Position numbers and translations under genes: made by a program
The notes under the pieces: model-generated
Told to the model about the DNA's origin: nothing
Database searches by the model: none
Seen by the model: the letters and a program-made list of their open reading frames with translations, nothing else
From: Capitulum mitella
Lineage: Eukaryota > Arthropoda > Thecostraca > Pollicipedomorpha > Pollicipedidae
DNA length: 64,000 nucleotides
Direction of reading: 5' to 3'
Assembly: GCA_030062745.1 (NCBI GenBank)
Contig: CP099839.1
Span: forward strand, 33,106,793 to 33,170,792
In this document: positions 36,310 through 47,824 of the stretch, piece by piece
Numbering within the stretch: position 1 is the first letter of the stretch
Layout of the letters: each line of letters opens with the position of its first letter

Positions 36310-37935
36310 CTGACAAGAAAAAATGAACACATCTAGAACATTAACACCAATATTAACAACATTATGGATATGAGATAGTCATGAACAGTGTAAAAGGCAC
36401 AGGAATAACTGGGGTGGCCAAATGCCAATTCTGAGAAAATTTTTACCATGCAATATCAGGGGATAAATGTCAAAATTTGACAAGTCAGTTAGGATGCAAA
36501 TTTTCACTGCCACCAAACATACTAACAAAGAGTACAGAATCAATTAGCATGCTAATTATTGCATGGCACACAACTTGGTTAAAGCAAACAATACTCTGCT
36601 GAAAGGGAGCTTCAACCCTTCATGACATAACATTTGATTCCAACAGGCCAAAGATGTGAAAAATGCATGTGAAATGTCAGTATCTAGGGCAAGCAACTAT
36701 CTGTGACCCAATATTTATCACTTACAACTTCACAGGTTCTGACTTGGTCCAAACTGCCCAAATGAAAAATGTATTTCAATAACAAGGTTTCTGTGCTATT
36801 CATGGCAAGCATGGATAAATACACACCATTTCCCTGAGTACAGTAAATCAAATTTTTGCCCCTATATTACAATGGTAATGGTTTTTGAAGGATCAGCTGT
36901 TATAGTCAGTTCCTCCATACAAATGTATTGTGTTTCTTAAGATTACATTATGTAAGATTTGGATTCCATCAGAAATTAAGATACAGCCCTTGGTCTACAT
37001 TGCCTATAATGGAAAATGTGGAACTGAAGTATGATAGCCAGAAATGTGCACTGCTGCCTCATGGTCCACATGCCTTTCCCCAGCAAGCATCCTGTTTTTC
37101 AAGATGTTTCTACTCCCTCTGGTATGCATAAGCAAATGCTACAGCTTTGATATGCACCTGAGATCCTGCATTGCGCACACAGATCTCCACAAGCATTAAA
37201 TGCTGAGCAAACAAGATCTTGCCAAAACACCCCATGGGTTACAAACTGGCTTTTCAGTGTCATTAAAAAAAGTAAGTGCAAAAATTACAAAACTAAAATT
37301 ATTAAAAAATTAAAAGGGTGAGTGCAAGGCCCATGTACTCACCTGGTTAGCTCTCAAGATGACAATTCCCACTGGTCAGTTCCCCCTCCTTCCCTCCTGC
37401 CAAGAAAGTAATAAAATTGGTCTGAACATGACTGCTTTATCAAAATTACAGTGCTCACCTTTCTGAGACATGCATTTGTGCATCATGAAATTCAGTGAAT
37501 ATGAAACTACTTCTCATGTCAAACTCTCACAAGGATGCAATAAAGACTTTCTCCCACATTCCCCTTCATTTCCCTATATTTCCCAAGCCAGTCTATATTT
37601 GTTCCTGCCATGCTCAGTGCCTGATAACACCTTACCAGACAGCTGCCACCACAAGTGCTCTCTAGGCCACCAGGTTCTGCATCCCTTTTGATATTGGTGA
37701 CTACACCACATACCAAGATCTGGAGCAGCCTGTCACACATAGCTAGCTGGCCAATGAAATATCACAATTTGTTATATTACTACCTCTTTGCAACCATTTC
37801 TGCTGATTATATTGTGTTTAGGAACAAATTAAAAAATATGTTTTACTTCCGCCATCACTTCCCATGAAAATTATATTTTGGAATAGAATCAATATTATTT
37901 TCAGCTCTATATATACTTGTATCTATCTATCTATC

Positions 37936-37936
<1 letters not shown>

Positions 37937-37977
<41 letters not shown>
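37937..37977. repeat. (AT)n microsatellite
   Basis: An uninterrupted AT run of about 40 bp, preceded by four ATCT units. Confidence 0.97.
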
Positions 37978-37980
<3 letters not shown>

Positions 37981-38689
37981 ACTAAATATTTGACCATTCA
38001 TAAAATGTAGTGAAAATTTATGATGCCAAGTACACACATCAACTGATATTATATGGGGCATACCTCAACAGTGGAAACACCCTTGCTAGATTAGTTACCA
38101 CAGAATCCAAGCAGAAGCCTCAAGCCAGAGAACATTGGCATGACACAGCAGTCAGTACCTAGTGGATATAATGACATTCAGTATTTTTTCACATGCTACA
38201 TCTTGGAGAGGCATTATGTAAGATGTTTCGTAAGTATTCACCTTAGCACTGTCTTTGTATGACATTTACCATTCTTGCCTGAAAATTAGAACTTGGCTTA
38301 AATGTAATGCAGGGCCCTTATCAATTTTGCTTCCCAATTTTCACTGCACATTCAGCAGACTGCCAAATGTTGCCATTGCATAATAAGTTTGAGGCATCAC
38401 AATATCTGAAACATTTTCAAAGCCAGTTTCACTTACTTATTTTTAAGTGCCTTTCCATGCAACTCCATGCTGCTGATGGTATTTCACAACCACAGGAAGG
38501 TTGCACACAAATTTAAGCAATCCCCCACTCATAATGCTAAACATATCTCATTACAAACTTGGTATGGTGCCCCTTCTTATCAGTGGTATTACTTATCCCA
38601 CAATGCTCTGGCCCTCATGGTTATTCTAGCATATACGCATTGTTATTCACTGCATTGTTATTCACTACTACTATGGTACTCGTATAAAC

Positions 38690-39489
38690 GTTCCACTAAA
38701 AGGTGAATTGTCCCTCCAGACTTCCCTGTCTGCTTTGCACGAGGATGTGTACTTTGGGCGCTTATGGCTTTTTGAAGGAAAACGGACCATACCCGTTTGT
38801 TTGTTCACAGGTTCGGATATTGACACACCCTACCGGGCTCAGATGTCCAGTCCTGGGCAAATTTTGCGTCTCGCCTGGCACCAGTCAGTCATCTACAACA
38901 CCCTGACGTTATTTTGTTGCGCGCCTCCAGATGACTGCACCACATACGTCAACAAATGTTTCGATTTGCCGCCTGAAGTTGGCGCGCAAACTGTCCGCGT
39001 ACGAGCTTGTTTCCAGCCAACTCGTAAAGGGGTCTTTCTAAAAACCTTTCCTGTCTTAGTACCCACTAATACCCACTGGTACTAAAAATCCTTGAGTGGT
39101 GGTTCCGTTTCCATGACACTACCAAATCCGGATTTCCCTCCCAATTTCGATTCCAGAGGTCATAGAAATATCTCTTAAATGAAGCTGTATTGGATTCCCG
39201 AACCCAGACTGAGGAGGATTTCTCGAGTAAATCCAGATTACCCATGATTTGGAAGCATTTGGCAGCATTATGAGATGCATTGGGGTTGTTCCCGTGCCTT
39301 CAACCGGAATAGGAAGAGCGTCTTTTTTTCCACAGGTCGTTCCCGTGCTTCATCCGGATTTAGTTGACGCTCTTCGAACCTCCATCGGATTATGAAAACG
39401 TAATCCGCCCGATCAGTGGATGAGGCCGACGAAATTGGGAATACGACAACTGTGCCGCACCACTGGCGAACTACTCCAAAACGTTTCCT
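38690..39489 (-). promoter_or_regulatory. CpG-rich segment, candidate timeless promoter half
   Basis: CpG density rises abruptly at about 38690, right of the CpG-poor timeless body, and stays high to the LINE insertion. No TATA box was found. A 125-codon plus frame at 38708-39085 matches nothing known to me and is probably chance. Confidence 0.35.
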
Positions 39490-39502
39490 ACAGCCTCCTA
39501 GA
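39490..39502. repeat. Left target-site duplication of LINE copy 1
   Basis: ACAGCCTCCTAGA, identical to 45417-45429. It directly precedes the first base of the 5' UTR shared with copy 2. Confidence 0.9.
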
Positions 39503-39726
39503 CCAGTCGTGCGGCAAGCCTCGTAGGGGTCGGACGCAGCTCGCTCCGCTCTTAGGTCGATAGGGTTGACACAGACACTTAGTCTTTAGTCCACACTTCG
39601 ACTTTGTGCTTCCTGATAGTTTTTTTTTCTACACTTCCACGTTTATTTCTGCGATCCACACCCTTCTAAGGTAGGCCTACTCTCCACTTCCAGTTTTCTT
39701 TTCCGAGCTGTTCCCGGACTTCTCTC
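39503..39726 (+). promoter_or_regulatory. 5' UTR / internal promoter region of LINE copy 1
   Basis: About 220 bp starting CCAGTCGTGCGGC, shared with copy 2 (59299-59520). Because both copies begin at the same place, this is the true 5' end. Full-length LINEs of this kind carry their promoter here. No TATA box is visible. Confidence 0.55.
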
Positions 39727-41401
39727 ATGGGCAAGCGAGGTAAACGAAAGAAAAACGACACTGACTCTATAGGCTCGAACTCGGACTCTGATGCCAGCCC
39801 CTCTGCAGACATCGACATTGGTGTTTGTAGAGGTGTAACGAACAGGACGATTCACAAACAAAGCCGACCATGGCTTGAACCCGGAACAGATCTCGACACC
39901 CGAACACACTTCGTCTGACACGATATCGGATACTGACCTTCGCACAAACTCTGACACTGCTCAGGTCCGCGCCGTTTTCACACACACTGACTCTTCACGT
40001 TCTCGTGACCTTGACCTGCCCCTGACTGCGCCCGAGCCCCACGGCCCTGGCAGCGTGCCAGGACCGGCCCGGCCGGAAGGGTCGAAGGGCTTATCCGGAC
40101 TCGCACAAGCAACCAGGGCAAATGACAGGTGCACTGTGGCAGAGGATACCGTCGGGGCAACACGCGGTCAGATGCACGGGACGCCATGCCCGGTTCGAGA
40201 GCCCTACCTGGACCCACTTGGGTCATACGTAGTCGTGAAACCTACCGACTCGAATACAAACTTTCAGAAAATCAACGTCTGGGCACCTCCTAAACAGATA
40301 GAAGCAATCTGCGGCCCAAACATTCGGCTCCACATTCAAGCACCTCGCGATGGCTCTCTCATCATCAAAACCAACAACCGCCATCAAACCAAACTGCTTC
40401 TCAAACAGACAACTTTCTGTACTAAGGCAGTGACGGTCACCCTTCACCCGACTAGAAACTCGTGCAAGGGAACTGTGTTCGCACCTGAACTCCGCTTCAT
40501 GTCTGAAGCGGAGATTCAACTCGAACTGAGGGACGAGCTGGTCAGCCACGTCCGTCGACTAACCACCTTCAGGGACGGACAGCGTCAGGACACCAGTCTT
40601 CTTGTCCTCACGTTCGAAACTCCCAGTCTCCCTCCCAAGCTCCACGCCGGCTACCTCTGCTTCGAAGTGCGCCCATTTATCCCCAACCCTCTGCGCTGTT
40701 TCACCTGCCAGAGATTTGGTCATGGCTCCCGGAACTGCAGACAAGCTGCTCGTTGCGCTCGCTGCGGTGATGCTGCGCATGAGGGTTCTCTGTGCTCCAA
40801 ACCTCCTAAATGCGTCTCTTGCGAGTCTTCCGACCACACCACAAATTCGAAGAACTGTCCCGTCTGGCTGACCGCAAAGCGCATTTGTGAGCTTAAGGCA
40901 AAAATGAACATTTCATATCCCGAAGCACGACGTCAGGTACAATCACAGAAAAACCAACCTCAAAAGACCTATGCTCAAGTCACATCAAAAAGCACCACCT
41001 CTTCGTCTTCCCAGACTGATAACATACCACAGCTTCCTCCTCTTCAGCTCTTAAAGCCTCTTTGTCACGAACCTCGTTCTGTCCGTTCTCAGTCCAATGA
41101 GAAGCACACAGTGACTGAACCACAAAAGGCAGGTGCAAAACATCCTATGAAAGGGGCATCGACAACTGCCCCCGCAACTCCTGGGCAGTCTGTCCCCAAG
41201 AGAGCACCACAGCCTACACTCCGGTCATATTCACCCGCACACCACCCTGGTGCTAAGGCTCCACCGTGTACTCCGCATAAGGACAACCAACCTCCATCGC
41301 CCAGACCCGGTCCCAGTCGACCCCGGGGCCGCTCCTCCAGCCATGGTAGGACTCAACAGGGATCACAGGCCCTTTCAGGGACTCAAAGCATCTTTAGCTA
41401 A
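39727..41401 (+). pseudogene. LINE copy 1 ORF1 (gag-like zinc-knuckle protein), frameshifted near its start
   Basis: The ATG at 39727 begins MGKRGKRKKNDTDS, but after about 43 codons the frame is lost. Compared with copy 2, two bases are missing around 39860-39870. The remaining 500 or so codons are open in the other frame to 41401. The protein is a nucleic-acid chaperone that coats the LINE RNA. It has a charged, disordered N-terminus, a central RRM-like segment, and three zinc knuckles: CFTCQRFGHGSRNC, CARCGDAAHEGSLC and CVSCESSDHTTNSKNC. A Pro/Ser/Thr-rich tail follows. A shorter product might start at an internal Met (39875 is the first in frame). Confidence 0.85.
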
Positions 41402-41468
41402 ATCACACTCAATGCCACTACTTTCCCAGAGCCAAGGTTTCTGCCTTAGGCTCTACACAACATTATTA

Positions 41469-44400
41469 ATGACTATTCTTCAGTGGAACTGTCGTGGTTT
41501 AATTAGCAAATGGGCCGAAATCAAACCTTTTTTGATGTTTTGTTCCTCTAATATTCTATGTTTACAGGAGACACATTTTCTCACAGACGACCCGTACGAC
41601 TTCAGTCTACTCGGATACTCTATGTTCACAAAATGTGACGACGTTCACAGACGCCATGGCGGAGTTGCCATATACATTTCTAACACAATTCCTCACCGAC
41701 AGCTCCTGGTTCAAACAGACCTACAAGCGGTCGCCTGCACGGCTCTCATTTCAAACCGCCGTATCAGTGTATGTTCACTATATCTCCCTCCAGGCGTACC
41801 CATTTCTCTTCAAGATCTACAAAACTTCACTGATCAGCTCCCACCGCCATTCATACCATGTTCGGATGCCAACAGCAAACATTTTTTATGGGGTTCTGAC
41901 CGATGCGACAGAGGAGGACTAGTCTTCGAACAACTCATTAGAATCAACGCTTTACATGTCTTGAACAACGGCTCCCCGACAAGGCTGGATGAATTCTCTG
42001 GACTCGTATCACACATTGATGTTTCATTATGCTCTAGTGGATTAGCTCCTTTCCTTTCATGGGAAACTGACAACGACCATCTTGCTAGTGACCACTTTCC
42101 GATAACAATTAAATACGTAGACGGTTCAGCTCAAACAACACATTCCCAATACGATGTTCCAGCAGGGTGGAGCATTAAAAAAGCTGATTGGGACTCCTTC
42201 CGAGCCCAGTGTCACATCGCCACCGACTTCACAGATGTTGACTCTGCCTGCATAAAAGTCACGCAATCGATTATTTCCGCTGCGCGAGCCCACATCCCGA
42301 CAACCAAGCCACAAGGGCAATACAGATGTCCTTGGTGGACTGACGCCTGTAAACAGGCAATAGCAGCGCGCAAAAGAGCATTAAATCGTTTCCGTCGAAA
42401 CAGAGAAAACCCAAGCCTTCTCCTTGACTACAAAAAGGAAAAAGCCAAAGCTAGACGAACTATTCGAGCAGCTAAGCGATCCAGTTGGCTACAGCTCCTG
42501 AATAAATTCTCCACCTCCACACCCGCGCACACATTATGGGATACTGTTCGCAGTTTCATACACAAAACAAGCTTCCAGCGTCCTCTTCCGGTTCTCAAAA
42601 TCCAAGGCATCCAGGTAGATAACCCAAAAGACGTGGCCAATCACCTCGGTCAATTTTACTTCCAACTGTCGTCCTCCACAAACTTTGACCCAGGTTTTCG
42701 TATCCAAGACAGCCTTATGACACACAACATGCCGGACTTCGACCTCGATTCCAACAACTCCGAGCCATACAACAATCCTTTCTCTTTGCACGAACTGAAC
42801 TCATCCATAAATTCATCCGGTTCAACATCGGTTGGTCCGGATCTCATTCACTATGAATTTCTCAAGCACCTCGACGACACCCAAAGAAGCAGACTCCTTG
42901 CTTTCTTCAATTATGTGTGGACACAGCACAGAATCCCAACAACTTGGAAGCACGCTTTTGTGGTTCCTCTTTTAAAACCAGGAAAACCTACAGACGCACC
43001 TGAATCCTACCGACCAATTCAACTTACTTCTTGTTTATGTAAAATCATGGAAAGAATGGTGAACTCCAGGATGTTGTGGCACGCCGAAAAATTCCAACTT
43101 TTGTCGAAATACCAATGTGCTTTTCGCCCTGGGCGAGCCACAGTTGACCATGTACTTCGCCTTGAATCTGACATACGCGGCGGCTTCTTCGCAAGAAAGT
43201 TTACCGTGGCAATTTTCCTCGACGTTAAGTACGCCTATAATATGGTGTCCCGAGCAGGTCTTCTTACAAAACTTCATCACATAGGTTTCCGTGGACACTT
43301 CATGCATTTTATAAATTCTTATCTCAGCGGCCGTACACTACAAGTTAAAAGCGGAACCCTTTCGGACTCCTTCCCCTTGGACAATGGAGTGGTCCAGGGC
43401 GGGGTCATTTCTCCTCTGCTTTTTCTTTTCATGATTAATGATCTCTTCGACGATTGTCCAACTGGTGTGTCTCACGCACTGTATGCAGATGACTGTGCTT
43501 TGTGGGCCACTGGAAAAAACCTGCAGTTGATTTTTCAGACTCTCCAACTTGCTCTTTCCCGAATTGAAGACTGGGCCAACAAATGGGGTTTCTCATTCTC
43601 CGCACCAAAATCGAAAGCAATCATTTTCAAAAAATACATGAGACGTGAGCGATGCAGACCTCCGTTAGATTTCCTTCTCAATGGGCAGCCCATCGAATTC
43701 GTGGAAAACGTCAAATTTCTAGGAGTACACCTGGACACCAAGTTAAATTTCACCACTCAGATACAATATCTTAAGGCAAGAGCGATGAAAAGAATTCCCT
43801 TCCTCAAATGCATAGCTGGTTCGGGCCTCGGGGCGGATAGAAAAACTATTCTTCGTTTGTACTTCGTACTGGTCCGACCAATTCTGGAATATGGCGCACA
43901 AGTCTTCGACCACTCGTCAAGGGCCCTTCAGTCTTTAGAGACGATACAAAATGTTTGTCTGAGAATCGCACTGGGCGCTCTGCGAACCTCACCGGTTGAC
44001 AGTCTCAGAGTTGAGGCTAACGTGCCACCACTGTCGCTGAGGAGGTGGGAGATGACCACACGGTATTTCCTACGGATTCAAAGCGACCGGGAACACCCTT
44101 GCTACCATCTGAAACACTTTATGGAATACCTCAGACACATGAACGAACAAAGAATTTATCGACTCTGTGGTTTTCCTCTGTCACTACGTTTTCACAAAGT
44201 CTGCAGAGATACAGGCTTCTTGGTACCGACCAACGTGAGCAAACCTCACAGTAGCCACCCTCCTTGGACCACCTCGCAGATCAGTTTCCAAACGCTCACC
44301 TCACAAAACAAGAAAACCCTAGACCATGATAAGGTCCAGGAGACGTTCTTGCAGTTTGTTGAAAATCATTCGGACTACCACCTCTTTTTTACCGATGGCT

Positions 44401-45175
44401 CCAAAGACCACGACACAGTAGTGTGCGCTTTTGTATATAGACAAATCACCGGGCGACACAGATTACCGGACAAAATTTCCGTTTTCACCGCGGAACATAG
44501 CGCAATTCATCAAAGCCTGAAATTTATTCAGGCTCAAGGCATCCGGAAATCGGTTATCTGTTCTGACTCACTCTCTGCTCTCCAGGCCCTACAGTCATTG
44601 CGCAAACCTCCCCCCTCGCTGTCCTTATATTCGACTTGTATTGCGACATCACAGAGAAGGGCATGACAGTTAAATTTTTATGGATTCCTAGTCACCAAGG
44701 CATACGCGGTAACGAAAGAGCAGATATGCGAGCAAAGGAAGCCTTACGAATAACCACAGTCACCCCGGTCCCAGTTGGTCACAGAGAATTTTTTCCGGAA
44801 ATAAGGAAACTGATATATCAGTACTTTGATGGATACTGGCGAACTTCGGTTGCTGATTGGGATACCAGCTACCGCCAAAACCGCCGGGAAGAAATTGTTT
44901 TGGCACGCTTACGACTGGGACACACAAGGCTAACTCATTCACACATAATAAATCACTCAGACAGACCTCTATGTGTCCCATGTCACTCATACCTTTCCGT
45001 ATGGCACATACTCTTTGACTGCCAGATGTACCAGAGAGAAAGAGAAAAACTACGACTGACGTGCCGAAGCTTAAACCTACCATTCTCATTACACGGTATT
45101 CCAGGAAACAACGAGCCGGTTACAAAAGCCCTGATGTGTTTTCTCAAACAAATCCACTTGTTCTCTCACCTCTGA
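41469..45175 (+). pseudogene. LINE copy 1 ORF2 (APE endonuclease, RT, RNase H), one late frameshift
   Basis: The likely start is the ATG at 41469 (MTILQWNCRG), since endonuclease homology begins there; the open frame extends further up over ORF1. Domains by residue: APE endonuclease about 1-225 (LQETHF, SDHFPI); reverse transcriptase about 490-720 (FVVPLLKPGKP, FLDVKYAY, NGVVQGGVISPLL, and the YADD active site at 671); RNase H about 970-1090 (FFTDGSKD, AEHSAIH, CSDSLSAL, SHQGIRGNERAD); and a C-terminal C-C-H-C finger (CVPC...HILFDC). The frame shifts by one base near a run of six C at 44609-44614, inside RNase H. Everything else is open over about 1,236 codons. A homopolymer sequencing error could explain the break. 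Confidence 0.88.
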
Positions 45176-45290
45176 TGAGACACTTTCCCCACATGCTTCT
45201 GTCCTTCACTTTTTAGTTTAACGATGCACTATTTAGCACCCAAGATTCCTGTTCCATAACTTCTACCACCAGGCATTTCAGACAAGATTC

Positions 45291-45416
45291 GACGCGGACG
45301 CTTGAGCCCGAGCGGCTGTGCGCCCTAACTCCATAAGAACAAGAACAAGCCTCTTAGACGCGGACGCTTGAGGTCGAGCGGCTGTGCGCCGTAACTCGAC
45401 AAGAGCAAGAACAAGA
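45291..45416 (+). repeat. Duplicated 66-bp tail unit of LINE copy 1
   Basis: Two tandem copies start GACGCGGACGCTTGAG at 45291 and 45357. Each has a GCGGCTGTGCGCC core and ends in AAGAAC/AAGAGC repeats. The second ends exactly at the target-site duplication. The unit may be the 3' recognition structure used by the RT. Confidence 0.75.
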
Positions 45417-45429
45417 ACAGCCTCCTAGA
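45417..45429. repeat. Right target-site duplication of LINE copy 1
   Basis: ACAGCCTCCTAGA immediately follows the AAGAACAAGA tail and matches the left flank exactly over 13 bases. Confidence 0.9.
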
Positions 45430-45597
45430 ATAAAAAGTATTTGTTTTTTTTGCGAGGCAAACGAGTTCGGACTTTCGTAATTGATTGCCTAGACGGAATA
45501 TAATAGAAAGGTACGTAACCGGAATGAGTATTACCACCCGCGGCTTTCGGTGTTCGGTGCGTGGAGTGTCTCGGCGTCTAGTGTGTTTCTTTTGTAG
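45430..45597 (+). promoter_or_regulatory. CpG-rich segment, candidate Myb-like gene promoter and first exon
   Basis: About 170 CpG-rich bases right of the LINE, ending at a donor-like TAG/GTAGGG (45597/45598). A CpG-poor stretch up to the 45980 exon follows, as expected for an intron of a methylated gene. This may be the other half of a shared promoter. Confidence 0.33.
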
Positions 45598-45979
45598 GTA
45601 GGGAGCTGGGCGATTGGTTCCTGCAGCTGTGAATTTGTGCATTTGGAGCTGTGTGATGTTACAACACTGCCCTACCTAAAGGCTCTGCCAAGGTCAATAT
45701 ATGCCATTTCTATTTCGCATTCCTGCACATTTCTGCAGGGGTTGTGTGTGGGAATGAGTTAAGGGACATATACTACAAGTTTTCTTTTGAAATAACCTAA
45801 AATAAAGGTAAAAAAGTGTAGTGAACAAAATCCAGTACACCAAAGCAGTGCATCAAATGACATAGTTTATCTTATCCATTGCAAGTTTGGTTGCACACAG
45901 CTATGACATGCATTTGTGTTAATTAATGCATGGTGCATGTTGCTTGTGACTGTGTCTTACCCACCTTTATTACACCCAG

Positions 45980-46117
45980 TGGCATCATGTACCAGTGCTA
46001 CAATCGCACAAGGTCGTCTAGCAACCTGGAGGACATCAAAAACCACACCTGAAGGCAGCAGGCTTCCATCTGTGGACGATGCTGAATGCGAGCCAACTGA
46101 GCAGTCAGATGTAAAAG
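45980..46117 (+). CDS. Candidate upstream coding exon of the Myb/SANT-like gene
   Basis: An open segment between a TTACACCCAG acceptor and an AAG/GTTGGT donor encodes a Ser/Thr-rich, acidic-ended peptide (for example SVDDAECEPTEQSDVK). Its ending phase (one base left over) matches the start of the next exon and would give K-G-M-W-T-D across the junction. No domain was recognised in this exon. It may be a disordered N-terminal tail or, less likely, chance open sequence. Confidence 0.45.
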
Positions 46118-46516
46118 GTTGGTTGTTTAAATTATCTCACAATACATGTTCAATTGCAGTTTTGTTGTCATCACCTTCATGAGCTTCTAGCTTATTTAAT
46201 GCCATTGCTCAAATATGTCCATGATATGAGCCACTCACATCTTAACATAATTTTACATCTTGAATCCTGACAGACAGCTAATGCTGTCATGTATGCACAT
46301 AAGTGCCAGTACCTAATCAAGCAAAACCATTCCTGAAAGGAGCATTGTTGTTCTTTAGGCAAAGTTGAGTTCATCTTACCATTCAAATTGGAACATTGTC
46401 ATATGAAGTCATCCATAATTTGATGCTCGATTAGGTATATTTTCTCTAACTGAAAGATGCAGGTATGGCAGTTTGGTGTGCTGTTTATGCCTGATGCCAT
46501 TTCAACTATTTTGCAG

Positions 46517-47111
46517 GAATGTGGACTGATGCAGCTGTACAGCATTGCTGGAGCTGTACGAGCAGTGCCAGCATCAGTTCGGGGATCCAAAGATAAAAAA
46601 GAGAACAATCTGGAGGGAGGTGGCAGACCAGCTGTGCATAGCAGAATTCAATGTGACACCACAGCAAACTGAAAACAAATGGAAAACGCTGACGGCCACT
46701 TTCAGAAGAGTGAAAGATAACAGCAAAAGTGGACGCAAACGCAAGACGTGCCCGTTTGAAAAAGAATTAAGTGAACTGATGGCTGGGAAGCCGAACATTG
46801 AGCCACTGCATCTGGCGGGTTCGCTCCCCATCCCGGGTGGCGGTGACGCCGGTGATGTCGGCGCAGCTCCTGGCAAAAGCCCTGCGAAGGTAGAGGGCCA
46901 AAGCCAGGTGTCGCCTGGCACATCGGCGCCACCTGCTAAGAGGCCGGCCAAAGAAAACCACATTTTAAAGTGGCTGGCCGAAGCCGACCAGCGACATGAA
47001 GCTGCCAGGCAGGAGCGCCATCGTGAAAAGATGGCCCTGCTGCTTCGGTGCCATCAAGAAAGGATGGCTCTGCTGGAGCAGCTTGCCAAGGCAAACAGAG
47101 GTGAAAAGTGA
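46517..47111 (+). pseudogene. Myb/SANT-like (trihelix-type) DNA-binding protein, frameshifted
   Basis: The exon opens after TTTTGCAG with M-W-T-D-A-A-V-Q, the usual first helix of a Myb/SANT-like domain (WTD...LLELYE). Two bases (CA at 46543-46544) then stand where three are expected, and the rest continues in another frame from 46545 to the stop at 47109. That frame carries LLELYEQCQHQFGDPKIKKR, TIWREVADQL, NKWKTLTATFRRVKD and PFEKELSELM, the three-helix pattern of the Myb_DNA-bind_4 class. A Pro/Gly/Ala-rich linker and a helical Gln/Arg/Glu-rich C-terminus (HEAARQERHREKMALLLR) follow. Such proteins bind DNA in the nucleus; some are Harbinger-transposon partners and many are host genes. The single-base loss means either a pseudogene or an assembly error. 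Intact sequence on both sides favours a recent event or an error. Confidence 0.7.
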
Positions 47112-47489
47112 GCTGGGTCTCACTGGCATGTGTTCTGGTCTTTGTTCATATTTTCATATTATTTTCATAGTCAAGAGTTCAACATTGTTTTATGTCGGAT
47201 GGTGTTTTTTTAGAATGTGTATGCCAAGTGATATCCGTGAGTTCAGACTACCTCATGCATTGTCTTTTGTGACAGGAGATATTGCTGTAATACAGGGTAA
47301 CCGTTTTGTTTTCCTGCTTGTGAGACTTGTGCAGACTAGGGACATGGAAATTCTCTTAGAACGCACGCGCAGCCCTCACTCTTTCATACAGACTACGTAT
47401 ATATTGCCGACATACGACTGTGCATGTATCAGACTACATACACACTGCGTAACATTCCTCACATACATATCAGCCGGTCGAGGCCGGTT
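47112..47489 (+). other. 3' flank of the Myb-like gene
   Basis: AT-rich and CpG-poor to about 47340. No AATAAA signal was seen before the triplet array at 47490, so the polyadenylation site is not located. Confidence 0.4.
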
Positions 47490-47712
47490 TGTCGACGGTG
47501 CCAAAGGCCTGTCAGCGGGCGGCAATGGTCACAAGGTTGGTACCACCGATGACGGTACACATAACAGCGGCGAGTCTGGTGGTAGTGTCGGCGCCGACGG
47601 CAGCAGCTGCGCTACCGACGGCTGTGACGTGCCGGACGGCAAATGAGATCTTGGAGGCGGCGGTGGTGGCGGACACGCAGACGGTAGGCCGGTGGTCGAC
47701 GGTAGTGGCCAA
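47490..47712. repeat. GGCGGY/GACGGY triplet-rich tract
   Basis: A GCGGTGGTGGCGGACACGC-like degenerate triplet array with GTCGACGGT words at both ends (47491 and 47696). It lies about 110 bp left of the 47.8-kb inverted-repeat element. Confidence 0.55.
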
Positions 47713-47824
47713 CAGCTGATTTACAAAAAAGCTCTACTGCCCGTTCCCGCGCACCGTTCCACCACACCTCATCCAGTCAGTACTGAACCTATTCCGGTTG
47801 AAGGCACGGGAACAGCCCCATTGC

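Larger units (their letters stand above)
34930..38640. other. CpG-depleted domain over the 5' end of timeless
   Basis: About 3.7 kb with only around ten CpG dinucleotides by eye, and many TpG and CpA. The rest of the window is CpG-rich. It holds coding exons 1 and 2. Minus-strand donor-like sites (near 37347, 37465 and 37637) could end non-coding leader exons. The pattern is what germline methylation of a transcribed region leaves in invertebrates. Confidence 0.7.
39503..45416 (+). mobile_element. Full-length I-like LINE, copy 1 (endonuclease/RT/RNase H)
   Basis: A 5.9-kb non-LTR retrotransposon with a 5' UTR, an ORF1 with zinc knuckles, an ORF2 with APE endonuclease, reverse transcriptase and RNase H, and a short 3' UTR ending in AAGAAC repeats. 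A 13-bp target-site duplication (ACAGCCTCCTAGA) stands at 39490-39502 and 45417-45429, so both ends are original. RNase H downstream of the RT places it nearer the I group than Jockey, which lacks RNase H. The copy looks young: its ORFs are nearly open and resemble the second copy at 59.3 kb very closely. Confidence 0.93.

Noticed and set aside
38708-39085. 125-codon plus-strand frame as a gene
   Set aside because: No recognisable motif or similarity. It lies in the CpG-rich putative promoter, where open frames occur by chance.
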